This document shows positions 44,420 to 52,380 of a DNA stretch of 54,656 nucleotides, piece after piece. Source of the stretch: a virus; the IMG/VR virus record IMGVR_UViG_3300021335_000022, positions 1-54,656 of that record, one strand, 5' to 3'. Every line of letters begins with the position of its first letter. Within the stretch, counting starts at the first letter, position 1. A program made the translations under genes and the position numbers. Below the pieces are notes generated by a model. It worked only from the letters and a program-made list of their open reading frames with translations. It ran no database searches and was not told the origin of the DNA.

Positions 44420-45046
44420 ATGGCAATTTCAACACTATCAAAAATTACAGTTCCACTAGCGACAGGTGACTCAGCTGCAAGCCAAGGCTTGTTAATGCCA
44501 AAGCTACAGTACCGTTTCCGTGTAACACTAGAGAACTTTGGTGTATCAACACCAACAACAGAATTGACAAAACAAGTTGTTGACGTAACTCGTCCAACAG
44601 TAAGTTTTGAAGAAATGACAATAGATGTTTATAACTCACGTGCTTACCTAGCTGGTAAACACGCTTGGGAAGCAATTACTCTTAACTTAAGAGAAGACGT
44701 AAACAACAACGTTCAGAAATTAGTCGGCGAACAGCTACAGAAGCAGTTCGACTTCTACGAACAGTCAAGCGCAGCATCAGGACAAGATTACAAATTCACA
44801 ACACGTATTGAGATCCTAGATGGTGGTAACGGTGCTAACACACCAAACATATTAGAAACATTCGAACTATACGGTTGTTTCGTACAAAACGCAGCATACA
44901 ATCAACTTGCATACAGTGCAAACGAGCCTGTAACAGTAACACTTGCTATACGTTACGATAATGCTATCCAAACACCAGAAGGTACTGGTATTGGTACAGC
45001 AGTTGGACGTACAACAAATACGCTAGTTACTGGTGGCGGCGTTTAA
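44420..45046 (+). CDS. 19: Tail tube protein, gp19
   Basis: This encodes 208 residues, close to other marine T4-like tail tubes. Typical features are LMPKLQYRFRVTLENFG, TRPTVSFEEMTIDVYNSRAYLAGKHAWEAITLNLREDV, QFDFYEQSSAASGQDYKF and FELYGCFVQNAAYNQLAYSANEPVTVTLAIRYDNA, the conserved core of T4-type tube proteins. It polymerises into the inner tube beneath the sheath. It has its own late promoter box and ribosome-binding site and is bounded by a hairpin upstream and a strong terminator downstream, so it is probably expressed as a separate abundant transcript. Confidence 0.92.
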   Translation: MAISTLSKITVPLATGDSAASQGLLMPKLQYRFRVTLENFGVSTPTTELTKQVVDVTRPTVSFEEMTIDVYNSRAYLAGKHAWEAITLNLREDVNNNVQKLVGEQLQKQFDFYEQSSAASGQDYKFTTRIEILDGGNGANTPNILETFELYGCFVQNAAYNQLAYSANEPVTVTLAIRYDNAIQTPEGTGIGTAVGRTTNTLVTGGGV

Positions 45047-45070
45047 TACAACTCTTTAAGCCATTCGTTA

Positions 45071-45097
45071 AAAAGGGAGCCACTGAGCTCCCTTTTT
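45071..45097 (+). terminator. Rho-independent terminator after gp19
   Basis: AAAAGGGAGC and GCTCCCTTTT form a 10-bp stem with a 6-base loop (CACTGA), ending in a run of six T. It lies 24 bases after the gp19 stop and is a textbook intrinsic terminator. Confidence 0.9.
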
Positions 45098-45123
45098 TAT
45101 TATATACTCACTTAATTTCTAAA

Positions 45124-45131
45124 GATAAATA
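45124..45131 (+). promoter_or_regulatory. Late promoter box GATAAATA
   Basis: GATAAATA ends 5 bases before ATG 45137 (spacer TTAGT). There is no Shine-Dalgarno sequence between box and start, so the predicted late transcript would be leaderless. Confidence 0.7.
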
Positions 45132-45136
45132 TTAGT

Positions 45137-46417
45137 ATGGCAAAGTTCACAGGTTTTTTAGATAACGTAGCAAATGGTATATTAAGTCCAAAAGGCAATA
45201 TGGCTGATTGGCAACACGCCTCTCGACTATATGTTACAGATACACAGAAACACGCACCTAAGGTTTCTTTCCTTTATCACGTAACATTTTATCTTACTGA
45301 ACAAGCAAAGGCAATTATACCTGAAGTTGATCAGTATAAACACGAAATTGGAATGCTTGTAAAACAAGCAGACTTACCTAAGTTTACTGCACAAGTTGAA
45401 GTAAAAAACAAATATAACAGAAAAAAGAATGTTCAGTCAAGACTAGACTATTCTCCAATCAATATTACATTCCACGATGACAATTATGGTGCTACTACAG
45501 CACTTATGGAGGCGTATAATAGATATTATTTTGCAGACATAAATCATTCTCTAAACGACGGTGCATATGGTAATAGACGTACTGGCGATACACTATATGA
45601 CGGCCCAGGAACAAATACATTTAAATTTGGTATGGACAATAATATACCAAATGTTCCATTTTTTGATAGAATAGAAATTGCACAAATGGCTCGTAAGAGC
45701 TATACAAAGTATACCCTAGTAAACCCGATTGTTACTGGTTGGGAACACGATAATGTAAACAATTCAGATAGTAATCCTTTAGAAAATAGAATGACTATCC
45801 AATATGATACTGTGTTCTATGACAGGGGTCACGTAGATGCAGGTGAAAACGGAGATCCAGCTGGATTTGGTAAATCCGATCATTATGATAGAACACCAAG
45901 TCCTATTACACCATTAGGTGGCGGACAACTAGGAATAGATGGTATTTTTGGAACAGGTTTAGACTTATACGAATATATCACACAAGGTAAGAATTTTAGT
46001 AATCCACTAGAAGCAGGAATTGCAGCAGTTAATTTGTTCCGTAGTGTTAGAGACAACGGAACCGATGGCCTTAGAGAAGGCGGATTTAGATTACTTACTG
46101 ATGTAATTGGCGGCGCAGCAGGAATTGACGTATCAGGTGTTTCTCAAACATTCTTTCCAAAAAGTCAAGGAAGGGGCGGAGATGCAGGATCATTACTTGT
46201 TGCTACAGCAGCGGTAGCAGGACTAACTTCTGTTGTTAGAAATTCAAATACATCAACATCAAGCAGCACCGGAGATACAAGTCCGCAAACAATTGATGAT
46301 TTAAGATTTCAAAACTTTCAAAAACAATATCAAGCCAACGGAGGGACTGGCGGAATAAACGGAGCAAGAGTAAGTTTTGATGCATTGTCAGATGCAGCAA
46401 AAACCACATTCGATTAA
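45137..46417 (+). CDS. Tail-tube-fold virion protein (second tube-like)
   Basis: This encodes 426 residues. The segment ~40-130 (FLYHVTFYLTEQAK..., HEIGMLVKQADLPKFTAQVEVKNKYNRKKNVQSRLDYSPINITFHDDN, ALMEAYNRYYFAD) has the tail-tube/baseplate-tube-initiator pattern: a beta strand, a 'VK.ADLP.F' turn, a 'Y.rkk..q....y.pi.i.F.DD' hairpin and a helix. The first half may therefore be a gp19- or gp54/gp48-like ring component. The C-terminal ~170 residues are Gly/Asp-rich and low complexity (residues ~255-426). A specific T4 counterpart cannot be assigned. The ATG is placed five bases after a late box, so a leaderless message is expected. It follows the gp19 terminator, which makes it a separate transcription unit that continues through gp16. 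Confidence 0.6.
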   Translation: MAKFTGFLDNVANGILSPKGNMADWQHASRLYVTDTQKHAPKVSFLYHVTFYLTEQAKAIIPEVDQYKHEIGMLVKQADLPKFTAQVEVKNKYNRKKNVQSRLDYSPINITFHDDNYGATTALMEAYNRYYFADINHSLNDGAYGNRRTGDTLYDGPGTNTFKFGMDNNIPNVPFFDRIEIAQMARKSYTKYTLVNPIVTGWEHDNVNNSDSNPLENRMTIQYDTVFYDRGHVDAGENGDPAGFGKSDHYDRTPSPITPLGGGQLGIDGIFGTGLDLYEYITQGKNFSNPLEAGIAAVNLFRSVRDNGTDGLREGGFRLLTDVIGGAAGIDVSGVSQTFFPKSQGRGGDAGSLLVATAAVAGLTSVVRNSNTSTSSSTGDTSPQTIDDLRFQNFQKQYQANGGTGGINGARVSFDALSDAAKTTFD

Positions 46418-46429
46418 TAAGGAATTAAA

Positions 46430-46798
46430 ATGTCAAGTTTACCAAAAGAAGCCCCAGATAATTATAGCGACAAAGGAGTAACTAAATTCTTTGATAACTA
46501 CTTTTCAAAAGAATTAAGTTTTCCATCTAATCAAGTAGATGCTGTTGTAACCTTTTTTACAAAAAGAGGCTTTGATAAAACATCAGCAATTAGTGTTGCA
46601 ACTACATTACTTCAGCAGGCAAAGATCGATAATGTAAAAATATTTCAGCTACTAGATACATTAACAGGATTAAATGAAATTCAATTAAGTTCAATTGTTA
46701 CAGAAGTATTAAACTATAATAGGCCAAAAACAAGTACATTAGGATTTAAACGAACCGAGTCAGCTGATAAGATTGAAAAAAGAAATATAGTAGCGTAA
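46430..46798 (+). CDS. Unknown structural-region protein, 122 aa
   Basis: It starts with ATGTCAAGTTT, 12 bases after the previous stop, with AAGGAA as ribosome-binding site. The protein is mostly helical: FFDNYFSKELSFPSNQVDAVVTFFTKRGFD, a Q-rich middle, and LNEIQLSSIVTEVLNYNRPKTSTLGF. It ends one base before the gp4-like gene, with near coupling (TAAGATG). I do not recognise the family. Conserved small genes occur at this position in marine T4-like phages, but its function (assembly factor or head/tail completion) is unknown. Confidence 0.7.
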   Translation: MSSLPKEAPDNYSDKGVTKFFDNYFSKELSFPSNQVDAVVTFFTKRGFDKTSAISVATTLLQQAKIDNVKIFQLLDTLTGLNEIQLSSIVTEVLNYNRPKTSTLGFKRTESADKIEKRNIVA

Positions 46799-46799
46799 G

Positions 46800-47240
46800 A
46801 TGGCTAGGTTTGCCCAAGGAAAGTTTACACCTAAGTTTCCTGAAAAATACATAGGAACACGCACTCCAACTTACAGAAGTAGTTGGGAATTCCACTTTAT
46901 GAAATTTTGTGACGAACATCCTAGTGTAGAAAAATGGGCAAGTGAAAGTATTCGTATTCCTTATAAGAATCCATTAACTGGCAAGCACACAATTTATGTT
47001 CCAGATTTTTTTATTTCATATACTGACAAGTCGAAGGGTAAAAGGGTCGAACTTATAGAAGTAAAACCAGCAAATCAAACAATTAGAGAAAAAGTCGGTA
47101 AATCAAGAGTAAATCAAGCAAGTTATATTGTAAATCAAGCAAAGTGGGCAGCAGCATATGCATTTTGTAAACAAAAAGGTATCATATTTAGAATAATTAC
47201 TGAAAATGATATTTTTCATCAAGGAGGCAAAAGACGCTAA
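46800..47240 (+). CDS. 4: Head completion protein, gp4-like nuclease fold
   Basis: This encodes 146 residues. MARFAQGKFTPKFPEKYIG..., TYRSSWEFHFMKFCDEHPSVEKWASESI, IYVPDFFISY, ELIEVKPANQT and AKWAAAYAFCKQKGIIFRIITENDI match the T4 gp4 (gp50/65) head-completion family. That family has a PD-(D/E)xK nuclease-like core (PDF ... E-V-K). In T4 the protein acts at the portal after DNA packaging, before tail joining. It is directly downstream of the unknown 122-residue protein and upstream of the terminase genes. A late box for the next gene overlaps its stop. Confidence 0.85.
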   Translation: MARFAQGKFTPKFPEKYIGTRTPTYRSSWEFHFMKFCDEHPSVEKWASESIRIPYKNPLTGKHTIYVPDFFISYTDKSKGKRVELIEVKPANQTIREKVGKSRVNQASYIVNQAKWAAAYAFCKQKGIIFRIITENDIFHQGGKRR

Positions 47241-47243
47241 ATA
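47236..47243 (+). promoter_or_regulatory. Late promoter box GCTAAATA for gp16
   Basis: GCTAAATA overlaps the stop of the gp4-like gene and ends 25 bases before ATG 47269. No good Shine-Dalgarno sequence is seen before that ATG. Confidence 0.55.
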
Positions 47244-47268
47244 ATAGTAGCATTTAATGGTATAAACA

Positions 47269-47769
47269 ATGACTAAAAAATTAGAAGAACTTCTAAACTT
47301 GCCAGATTCGAAAGAAATTGTAGATGACGCAAAAGCAGAAGATAAAAAAACAAAAAAAGATACTGCTATTATTGAAGCAGAAGAAACTCAACGCGATATT
47401 CAAGAACTAGATAAAATTGCGGCTGCTTTACCTAGCGTTAAAGGCTTGGGCGAAATGGCCGATAAAGAATTAAATGAAGTTGCAGATAAAGCAATGAACG
47501 CATATGAAGATTTAATGGATCTTGGTATGAATGTTGAAAGCCGCTATAGCGGTCGTGTTTTTGAAGTAGCAGGGGGTATGCTAAAAACATCATTAGATGC
47601 TAAAGTTGCAAAAATGGATAAGAAATTAAAAATGATTGAATTGCAACTTAAAAAAGAAAAAATGGATAGAGACGGGTCTTCCGGTGAAGGAAATATTGTA
47701 TCAGGTGAAGGATACGTAGTTACAGACCGTAATAGTTTATTAGAGAAACTAAAGAATATGGATAAATAA
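47269..47769 (+). CDS. 16: Small terminase subunit, gp16-like
   Basis: This encodes 166 residues, nearly the length of T4 gp16 (164). It is highly charged and helical: an acidic/lysine-rich N-terminus (LEELLNLPDSKEIVDDAKAE), a long central helical region (YEDLMDLGMNVESRYSGRVFEVAGGMLKTSLDAK), then a coiled-coil-like KMDKKLKMIELQLKKEK. The C-terminal VVTDRNSLLEKLKN resembles the T4 gp16 ending VFMGSPTELMDEIGD. Position near gp17, with two unknown genes between, supports the call. Small terminases recognise the DNA and stimulate the motor. Identification is by length, pattern and synteny, since this family diverges fast. Confidence 0.7.
   Translation: MTKKLEELLNLPDSKEIVDDAKAEDKKTKKDTAIIEAEETQRDIQELDKIAAALPSVKGLGEMADKELNEVADKAMNAYEDLMDLGMNVESRYSGRVFEVAGGMLKTSLDAKVAKMDKKLKMIELQLKKEKMDRDGSSGEGNIVSGEGYVVTDRNSLLEKLKNMDK
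47761..47768 (+). promoter_or_regulatory. Late promoter box GATAAATA
   Basis: GATAAATA overlaps the gp16 stop and precedes GCGGGA (47776-47781) and the double start ATGATTATG at 47785/47791. Confidence 0.6.
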
Positions 47770-47790
47770 TACAAAGCGGGAATAATGATT

Positions 47791-48348
47791 ATGAAAAGTT
47801 TTTCAGAATATTTAACAGAGTCTAAAAAGACTTATGATTTTAAAATTGGTGTAGCAGGTGACTATGCTAGTGAATGCAAGTCAGGACTAGAAAACGCACT
47901 CGGAAAATACGGTTTAGTTAAAATAACAGACGGTAAAAGAGTACCTATTTCGAAACGTCCATTAGACTTTCCACAATTAGATAATATTGATGTAACTTAT
48001 TTTGAAGCAGAAGTTACATACCCTACTACAGTGCAAGTATTACAAGAGTACCTAGGAAAATGTTGCAATATCCCGCAAAGCAATATTATTGTACGTGACC
48101 CACTTGCTCCACAAGAAGATTATCAAGAAGAAAGATCAAACGAACCATACGAAGCTAAACTTAATACAGAAGATATGGGCGGCGAAAGTGCTCAAGCTGA
48201 TGTAGCAGGTAATAGAGTTATGGACTTACTTAAAGAATTAGAAGTTGCTCGTAAGGAAAGAGAAGTCGATCCAATTGCAGGCACTCCGCCAGGCGAGTCT
48301 AAAGATATTGGTGAATCAGAAAACAGCAAATCGGTCGTAGGAGGCTAA
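47791..48348 (+). CDS. Unknown protein with capsid-targeting-like N-terminus
   Basis: I choose ATG 47791 (MKSFSEYLTESKKTY, 185 residues) because the GCGGGA ribosome-binding site is 9 bases away; ATG 47785 is an in-frame alternative two codons earlier. The N-terminus resembles the capsid-targeting sequence of T4 internal head proteins (MKTYQEFIAE, cut by the gp21 protease after L/I-x-E); here the equivalent is YLTE then S. The body ~15-110 looks like a small alpha/beta domain, and the C-terminal third is acidic and probably disordered. Its position between gp16 and gp17 also fits head assembly. If right, the protein is packaged in the prohead and cleaved. The family is unknown to me. Confidence 0.65.
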   Translation: MKSFSEYLTESKKTYDFKIGVAGDYASECKSGLENALGKYGLVKITDGKRVPISKRPLDFPQLDNIDVTYFEAEVTYPTTVQVLQEYLGKCCNIPQSNIIVRDPLAPQEDYQEERSNEPYEAKLNTEDMGGESAQADVAGNRVMDLLKELEVARKEREVDPIAGTPPGESKDIGESENSKSVVGG

Positions 48349-48352
48349 TACA

Positions 48353-49069
48353 ATGGATATGAAAAAAATCTTAGAAAATATGGATGCTGCGGCAGCTGGC
48401 AACAAACCATCAGCAGGTGCAGGAAACATAAATGATATGAAAACTATTTTAGAGTCAATTCAATCAGTTGAAGAATGTGGAATGACAGAAACTGGAATTG
48501 AAGAAGGCGGCTGCGGAAGTGATATGAGTATGCCAAGTGAACCAGAAGACAAAGTGTCAATGAATGTTACACTTAATGCACGTGGTGACGCTGTTGAAGA
48601 CCTAATTAAATTAATGGGCGGAGCAGCAGCTCCACAAGATGCCCCAGTTAAAATGCCACCGCCACCGATGGCAATGCCTGGACCAGACCCACGTGATGCA
48701 GAAATGGGCGATATGAAAAAGATGATGAAAATCTCAACAGATGGTCCAGAAATGATGGACGATGATGTTGAAGAAGATTGGGATAACAGTCCAGAAGAAG
48801 AATACAGTGATACTAAGACAATGACTAAAGATTTGTCAGGTGGTATCAATAGAGAAAAGAAAGCATACAAAGCTACACAAGATGGCGACAATCCAATGGC
48901 TGTTGAAGCTGAGGAATTAACAAAGTCTATCAAAGAACAATTACTACAAGCATTAGAAGAAAAGTATTCAAGTGATGCACAGCGCAAAGCAGTACACGCA
49001 AGTAAAGACGAGGACGACGAGAAGACTGATGAAGCTTCTTGTGGTTCAATGAAAAAGAAGAAAAAATAA
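48353..49069 (+). CDS. Acidic, Met/Asp/Pro-rich protein of unknown function
   Basis: This encodes 238 residues starting MDMKKILENMDA. It has near-duplicate short segments (DMKKILENM and DMKTILESI), CGMTETGIEEGGCGSD, a proline/methionine run (MPPPPMAMPGPD) and acidic stretches. A helical segment (ELTKSIKEQLLQALEEKY) precedes an unusual lysine C-terminus, MKKKKK. Low complexity and acidity suit a scaffold or prohead-core-like or internal head protein. Its I-x-E sites (KILE, TILE) match the T4 gp21 cleavage rule. No enzymatic motif was found. It follows the previous gene by four bases and ends 24 bases before a strong terminator. Its role is inferred from location only. Confidence 0.6.
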   Translation: MDMKKILENMDAAAAGNKPSAGAGNINDMKTILESIQSVEECGMTETGIEEGGCGSDMSMPSEPEDKVSMNVTLNARGDAVEDLIKLMGGAAAPQDAPVKMPPPPMAMPGPDPRDAEMGDMKKMMKISTDGPEMMDDDVEEDWDNSPEEEYSDTKTMTKDLSGGINREKKAYKATQDGDNPMAVEAEELTKSIKEQLLQALEEKYSSDAQRKAVHASKDEDDEKTDEASCGSMKKKKK

Positions 49070-49093
49070 TAATAATATAGCAACATAAAATTC

Positions 49094-49120
49094 AATAGGC
49101 ACTTTGGTGCCTATTTTTTT
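49094..49120 (+). terminator. Rho-independent terminator before gp17
   Basis: AATAGGCAC and GTGCCTATT form a perfect 9-bp stem with a TTTG loop, followed by T-rich sequence to 49120. It ends the gp19-to-gp16 neighbourhood transcription unit. The late box of gp17 begins two bases later. Confidence 0.9.
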
Positions 49121-49121
49121 C

Positions 49122-49129
49122 ACTAAATA
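49122..49129 (+). promoter_or_regulatory. Late promoter box ACTAAATA for gp17
   Basis: ACTAAATA ends 5 bases before ATG 49135 (spacer TTAAT), directly after the terminator's T-run. No Shine-Dalgarno sequence is possible, so the large-terminase message is predicted to be leaderless. Confidence 0.65.
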
Positions 49130-49134
49130 TTAAT

Positions 49135-50715
49135 ATGGCAGCATCATTAGACGGCGTCTTAATTAAAAAGGCGAATAAACAAGAAACATTTACAGAAGAT
49201 CAGATTGCTGATATTGCAAAGTGTATGGATCCTAATACAGGCTATCTATATTTTGCAGAAAACTTTGCGTATATCCAACATCCTGTACAAGGCAAACTTT
49301 TGTTTGAACCTTACAAATACCAGTTAGGATTAATGGATACTTATCATAACTATCGCTTTAATATTAATATGATGCCTCGACAGACAGGTAAAACTACTTG
49401 TGCTGCTATCTATCTTGCTTGGTATGCGATGTTTAATCCAGACCAAACTATTCTTATTGCTGCACACAAATACACAGGTGCCCAGGAAATTATGCAACGT
49501 ATACGTTATGTATATGAGATGTGTCCTGATTATATTAGAGCAGGTGTTACAAGTTACAATAAAGGCAGTATTGAGTTTGAGAACGGATCACGTATTGTAT
49601 CACAAACAACAACGGGCAACACAGGACGTGGTATGAGTATCTCGCTACTATACTGTGACGAGTTTGCTTTTGTTATGCCTAACATTGCGGAAGAGTTTTG
49701 GACTTCGATATCACCTACATTAGCAACAGGTGGTCGTGCTATTCTTACAAGTACACCTAACTCAGACGAAGATACTTTTGCCACTATATGGAAGCAAGCA
49801 GAACAACGCTTCGACGAGCACGGTAATGAAAGTGAACTAGGAATTAATGGCTTCCGTTCGTTTATGGCACACTGGAGCGAACATCCTGATCGTGACGAAG
49901 ATTGGAAAACAACAGAAATTGGCCGTATTGGAGAAGAAAAATTCCGTCGCGAGTACGGCTGTGAATTCTTAGTATTTGACGAAACATTAATTAACAGTAT
50001 TAAATTAGCAGTAATGGAAGGCGACAATCCTATTCTTAATATGGGTCAAACACGGTGGTATAAAAAGCCTAATCCAACATATACATATGCAGTGGCACTT
50101 GATCCTAGTATGGGCACTGGTGGAGATAACGCTGCTATACAAGTTTTTGAACTACCAACATACGAACAAGTTGCAGAGTGGCAACATAACAACACAGCTA
50201 TACCTGGACAAATTAGAGTATTGGCTGATATATGTAGATATATAGAAGAATGTACTAAAAACCCGCAGGGAATTTACTGGAGCGTAGAGAACAATGGATT
50301 GGGCGAGGCTGCCCTAATCGTTATAAATGACTTTGGAGAAGAGAATATTCCGGGTTTATTCGTCAGTGAGCCAATCCGAAAAGGACACGTTCGTAAATTC
50401 CGCAAAGGCTTTAATACTACACATAGTACAAAAGTAACTGCTTGCAGTAGGCTAAAAACTATGATCGAAAACGATAAGATGACTTTGCATTCTAAACCAT
50501 TCATATCAGAACTAAAAGGATATGTAGCAACAGGGTCTAGCTTCCAAGCAAAGGTTGGGATGACAGATGATCTAGTAAGTGCAACCCTATTAGCAATACG
50601 TATGATGGCTGTACTAAAAGACTGGGATCCTAGAATATATGATTCTTTCAACCAAGCAGAGCACGATGAAGATTATGAACCACCAATGCCAATCTTCATT
50701 AGTAGCAATTATTGA
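49135..50715 (+). CDS. 17: Large terminase subunit (packaging ATPase/nuclease), gp17
   Basis: This encodes 526 residues. The ATPase domain has Walker A MMPRQTGKTT (residues ~79-88), Walker B LLYCDEFAFV (~171-180) and the coupling motif ILTSTPNS (~203). The RNase H-like nuclease half has ALDPSMGTGGDN (~320), SVENNGLGEA (~383) and GMTDDLVSATLLA (~477), supplying the acidic triad. All match T4 gp17, which is 610 residues, so this is a compact version. It pumps DNA into the prohead and cuts the concatemer. Its transcript is predicted to begin at or near the ATG. It is separated from gp16 by two unknown genes and a terminator, unlike T4 where 16 and 17 overlap. Confidence 0.95.
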   Translation: MAASLDGVLIKKANKQETFTEDQIADIAKCMDPNTGYLYFAENFAYIQHPVQGKLLFEPYKYQLGLMDTYHNYRFNINMMPRQTGKTTCAAIYLAWYAMFNPDQTILIAAHKYTGAQEIMQRIRYVYEMCPDYIRAGVTSYNKGSIEFENGSRIVSQTTTGNTGRGMSISLLYCDEFAFVMPNIAEEFWTSISPTLATGGRAILTSTPNSDEDTFATIWKQAEQRFDEHGNESELGINGFRSFMAHWSEHPDRDEDWKTTEIGRIGEEKFRREYGCEFLVFDETLINSIKLAVMEGDNPILNMGQTRWYKKPNPTYTYAVALDPSMGTGGDNAAIQVFELPTYEQVAEWQHNNTAIPGQIRVLADICRYIEECTKNPQGIYWSVENNGLGEAALIVINDFGEENIPGLFVSEPIRKGHVRKFRKGFNTTHSTKVTACSRLKTMIENDKMTLHSKPFISELKGYVATGSSFQAKVGMTDDLVSATLLAIRMMAVLKDWDPRIYDSFNQAEHDEDYEPPMPIFISSNY

Positions 50716-50721
50716 TAAATA
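50714..50721 (+). promoter_or_regulatory. Late promoter box GATAAATA
   Basis: GATAAATA overlaps the gp17 stop (TGA at 50713-50715) and ends five bases before ATG 50727 (spacer CTTTT). It is another box-plus-five arrangement. Confidence 0.65.
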
Positions 50722-50726
50722 CTTTT

Positions 50727-52241
50727 ATGAAGAGTCTTGACAACATAGCAGAAGATCTATTTAATAAAATTCGCGGAAGGTTCCCTAGCGTTACTATCGG
50801 CGACGAAGCAGGAAAAGTTACTAATGATCCAATTGTAGCTCGCTTTTTTGATTTTGATTACAAAGAAGGAGATAGAAATATCGGTAAAGTAAGTATTTCT
50901 ATCAGTGAAGATAAACTTGCTGTTATGTATAGCAACAGTTTTGTAGAAAACGAAGATACAATTACTAGGCAAAACTGGTATAACTTTTTGAAAGAATTAC
51001 GTGTGTTTGCTAAGAAAAGATTACTACAGTTTGATACTAGAGATATTACTAAATCAAACTTAGACAAGAGAGATTATAAATTCCTGGCGCAACAACGAGG
51101 CGGAGAACAAACAATGAGCGAGTCAACAATGTACGGTACAAGTAAAGTCAGCTACCAAGATATTGGTAATGCAAGACTAACTATTAAGCATACTGAAAGT
51201 GTAAACCAAGAACAATCAACAGGTAGAACAAGAAAAATTGGTGCTATCTACGTAGAAAACACAGACGGTGAAAGATTTAAATATCCTTATAAACATCTAA
51301 ATGGTGCAAGAGCAATGGCAAGACACGTTGCTGAAGGTGGTAAGCCATATGATGATTTCGGCAAACATATTACAGGACTTTCAGAAGAACTAGCCAACCT
51401 ACGCAAATTCAAAACTTATATGAATCGCTCAAGCGTAATGGCAGAAGGTCTAGCAGGATATATGGGTGCTGTTGCTGAAAGACTTGAAACGATTAAAAAG
51501 ACTGAGTCCGGCCTACAAAAAGAATCATTCTATAAACAAGCATTTGAATCTTATGAAGTACCTGTTGTAGAAGATGTACCAAACGATGTTGCAGAAAATT
51601 GGATCGACGAACTTACTATTCGTCAGTTTAACGAAGATCTAAAAGATGTATTTCCGTTTGTATACAAACTAGTAGGCGAAGCAACTCGTGCAGAAGAACT
51701 TACACCAGATGACTTAATGAGTGAAAAGAAAAGCTCACCAGCTGGCGGCCCTGCTTGTTGGGACGGTTATAAGATTGGTAATCCTAAAACTAAAGAAGGT
51801 AAAAACGGTAAACGTGTAAACAACTGTGTACCAGAAGGGTCGGATCCAATCACTGATGCACTAGATGACATAATGGGACAATTTTCCGATAAACCACAAG
51901 CACAGGAAAAACCACAACCAGAAAAACCAAAAATTCCAATGACAGAATTTATTCTATCTTTGTTCGATAGAGAAGAAGGACAGTTTCCAAAAGGCGAAAC
52001 AGCAGTACTAACAGCTATTGAAAAAGACTACGGTGAAGAATATATCGATCCTGCAAAGCAGTTTATTGAGCGTATTCAGGAAACATATGCTACATATGCA
52101 GAAGGTAATGCGTATGGAGATACAATCCGTAAGGCAAAAATGAATGGCGCTGAAAAAGGCGACAAAATTGATCATCCGGACGATGACGAAGAAAAGATTA
52201 CAATCGAAAAAGGCGACTTATTAAGATTAGCCGGTATGTAA
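50727..52241 (+). CDS. Unknown head-region protein with targeting-like N-terminus, 504 aa
   Basis: The ATG at 50727 is preferred over an in-frame TTG at 50712 because the latter overlaps the late promoter box. The N-terminus MKSLDNIAEDLF contains an I-x-E site (IAE then D) resembling the T4 capsid-targeting/gp21 cleavage signal. Residues ~1-130 are a mixed alpha/beta domain; ~170-230 contain a YPYKHLNGARAMARHV motif. Near 350-375 a 'CWDGYKIGNPKTKEGKNGKR' segment then NCVPEG forms a short basic Cys-containing motif also known from other marine phage head proteins. The C-terminal region is acidic with a final helix. No catalytic motif is recognised. It is probably a virion or prohead component. 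Confidence 0.65.
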   Translation: MKSLDNIAEDLFNKIRGRFPSVTIGDEAGKVTNDPIVARFFDFDYKEGDRNIGKVSISISEDKLAVMYSNSFVENEDTITRQNWYNFLKELRVFAKKRLLQFDTRDITKSNLDKRDYKFLAQQRGGEQTMSESTMYGTSKVSYQDIGNARLTIKHTESVNQEQSTGRTRKIGAIYVENTDGERFKYPYKHLNGARAMARHVAEGGKPYDDFGKHITGLSEELANLRKFKTYMNRSSVMAEGLAGYMGAVAERLETIKKTESGLQKESFYKQAFESYEVPVVEDVPNDVAENWIDELTIRQFNEDLKDVFPFVYKLVGEATRAEELTPDDLMSEKKSSPAGGPACWDGYKIGNPKTKEGKNGKRVNNCVPEGSDPITDALDDIMGQFSDKPQAQEKPQPEKPKIPMTEFILSLFDREEGQFPKGETAVLTAIEKDYGEEYIDPAKQFIERIQETYATYAEGNAYGDTIRKAKMNGAEKGDKIDHPDDDEEKITIEKGDLLRLAGM

Positions 52242-52292
52242 GCATATTTGGCTAATAAAATTGATTTTTTGCAAGTTTTTTTAAGAAAAGAC

Positions 52293-52321
52293 TTGACAAG
52301 CTAAGTAGTTTAGTGTATATT
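52293..52321 (+). promoter_or_regulatory. Consensus sigma70-type promoter for gp32
   Basis: TTGACA (52293-52298), a 17-base spacer and TATATT (52316-52321) precede the gp32 ATG by about 60 bases; GGAGG (52369-52373) is the ribosome-binding site. An inverted repeat AGTGTATA-T-TATACACT (52312-52328) overlaps the -10 box, so a repressor or activator site is possible. Confidence 0.8.
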
Positions 52322-52380
52322 ATACACTGTGCTACAAACAAAGGCACAAAACATAGGCAACATTTATAGGAGGCATAACT

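Noticed and set aside
50712-50726. TTG start for the 504-residue protein
   Set aside because: The codons overlap the late promoter box and the gp17 stop; ATG 50727 is the sensible start.
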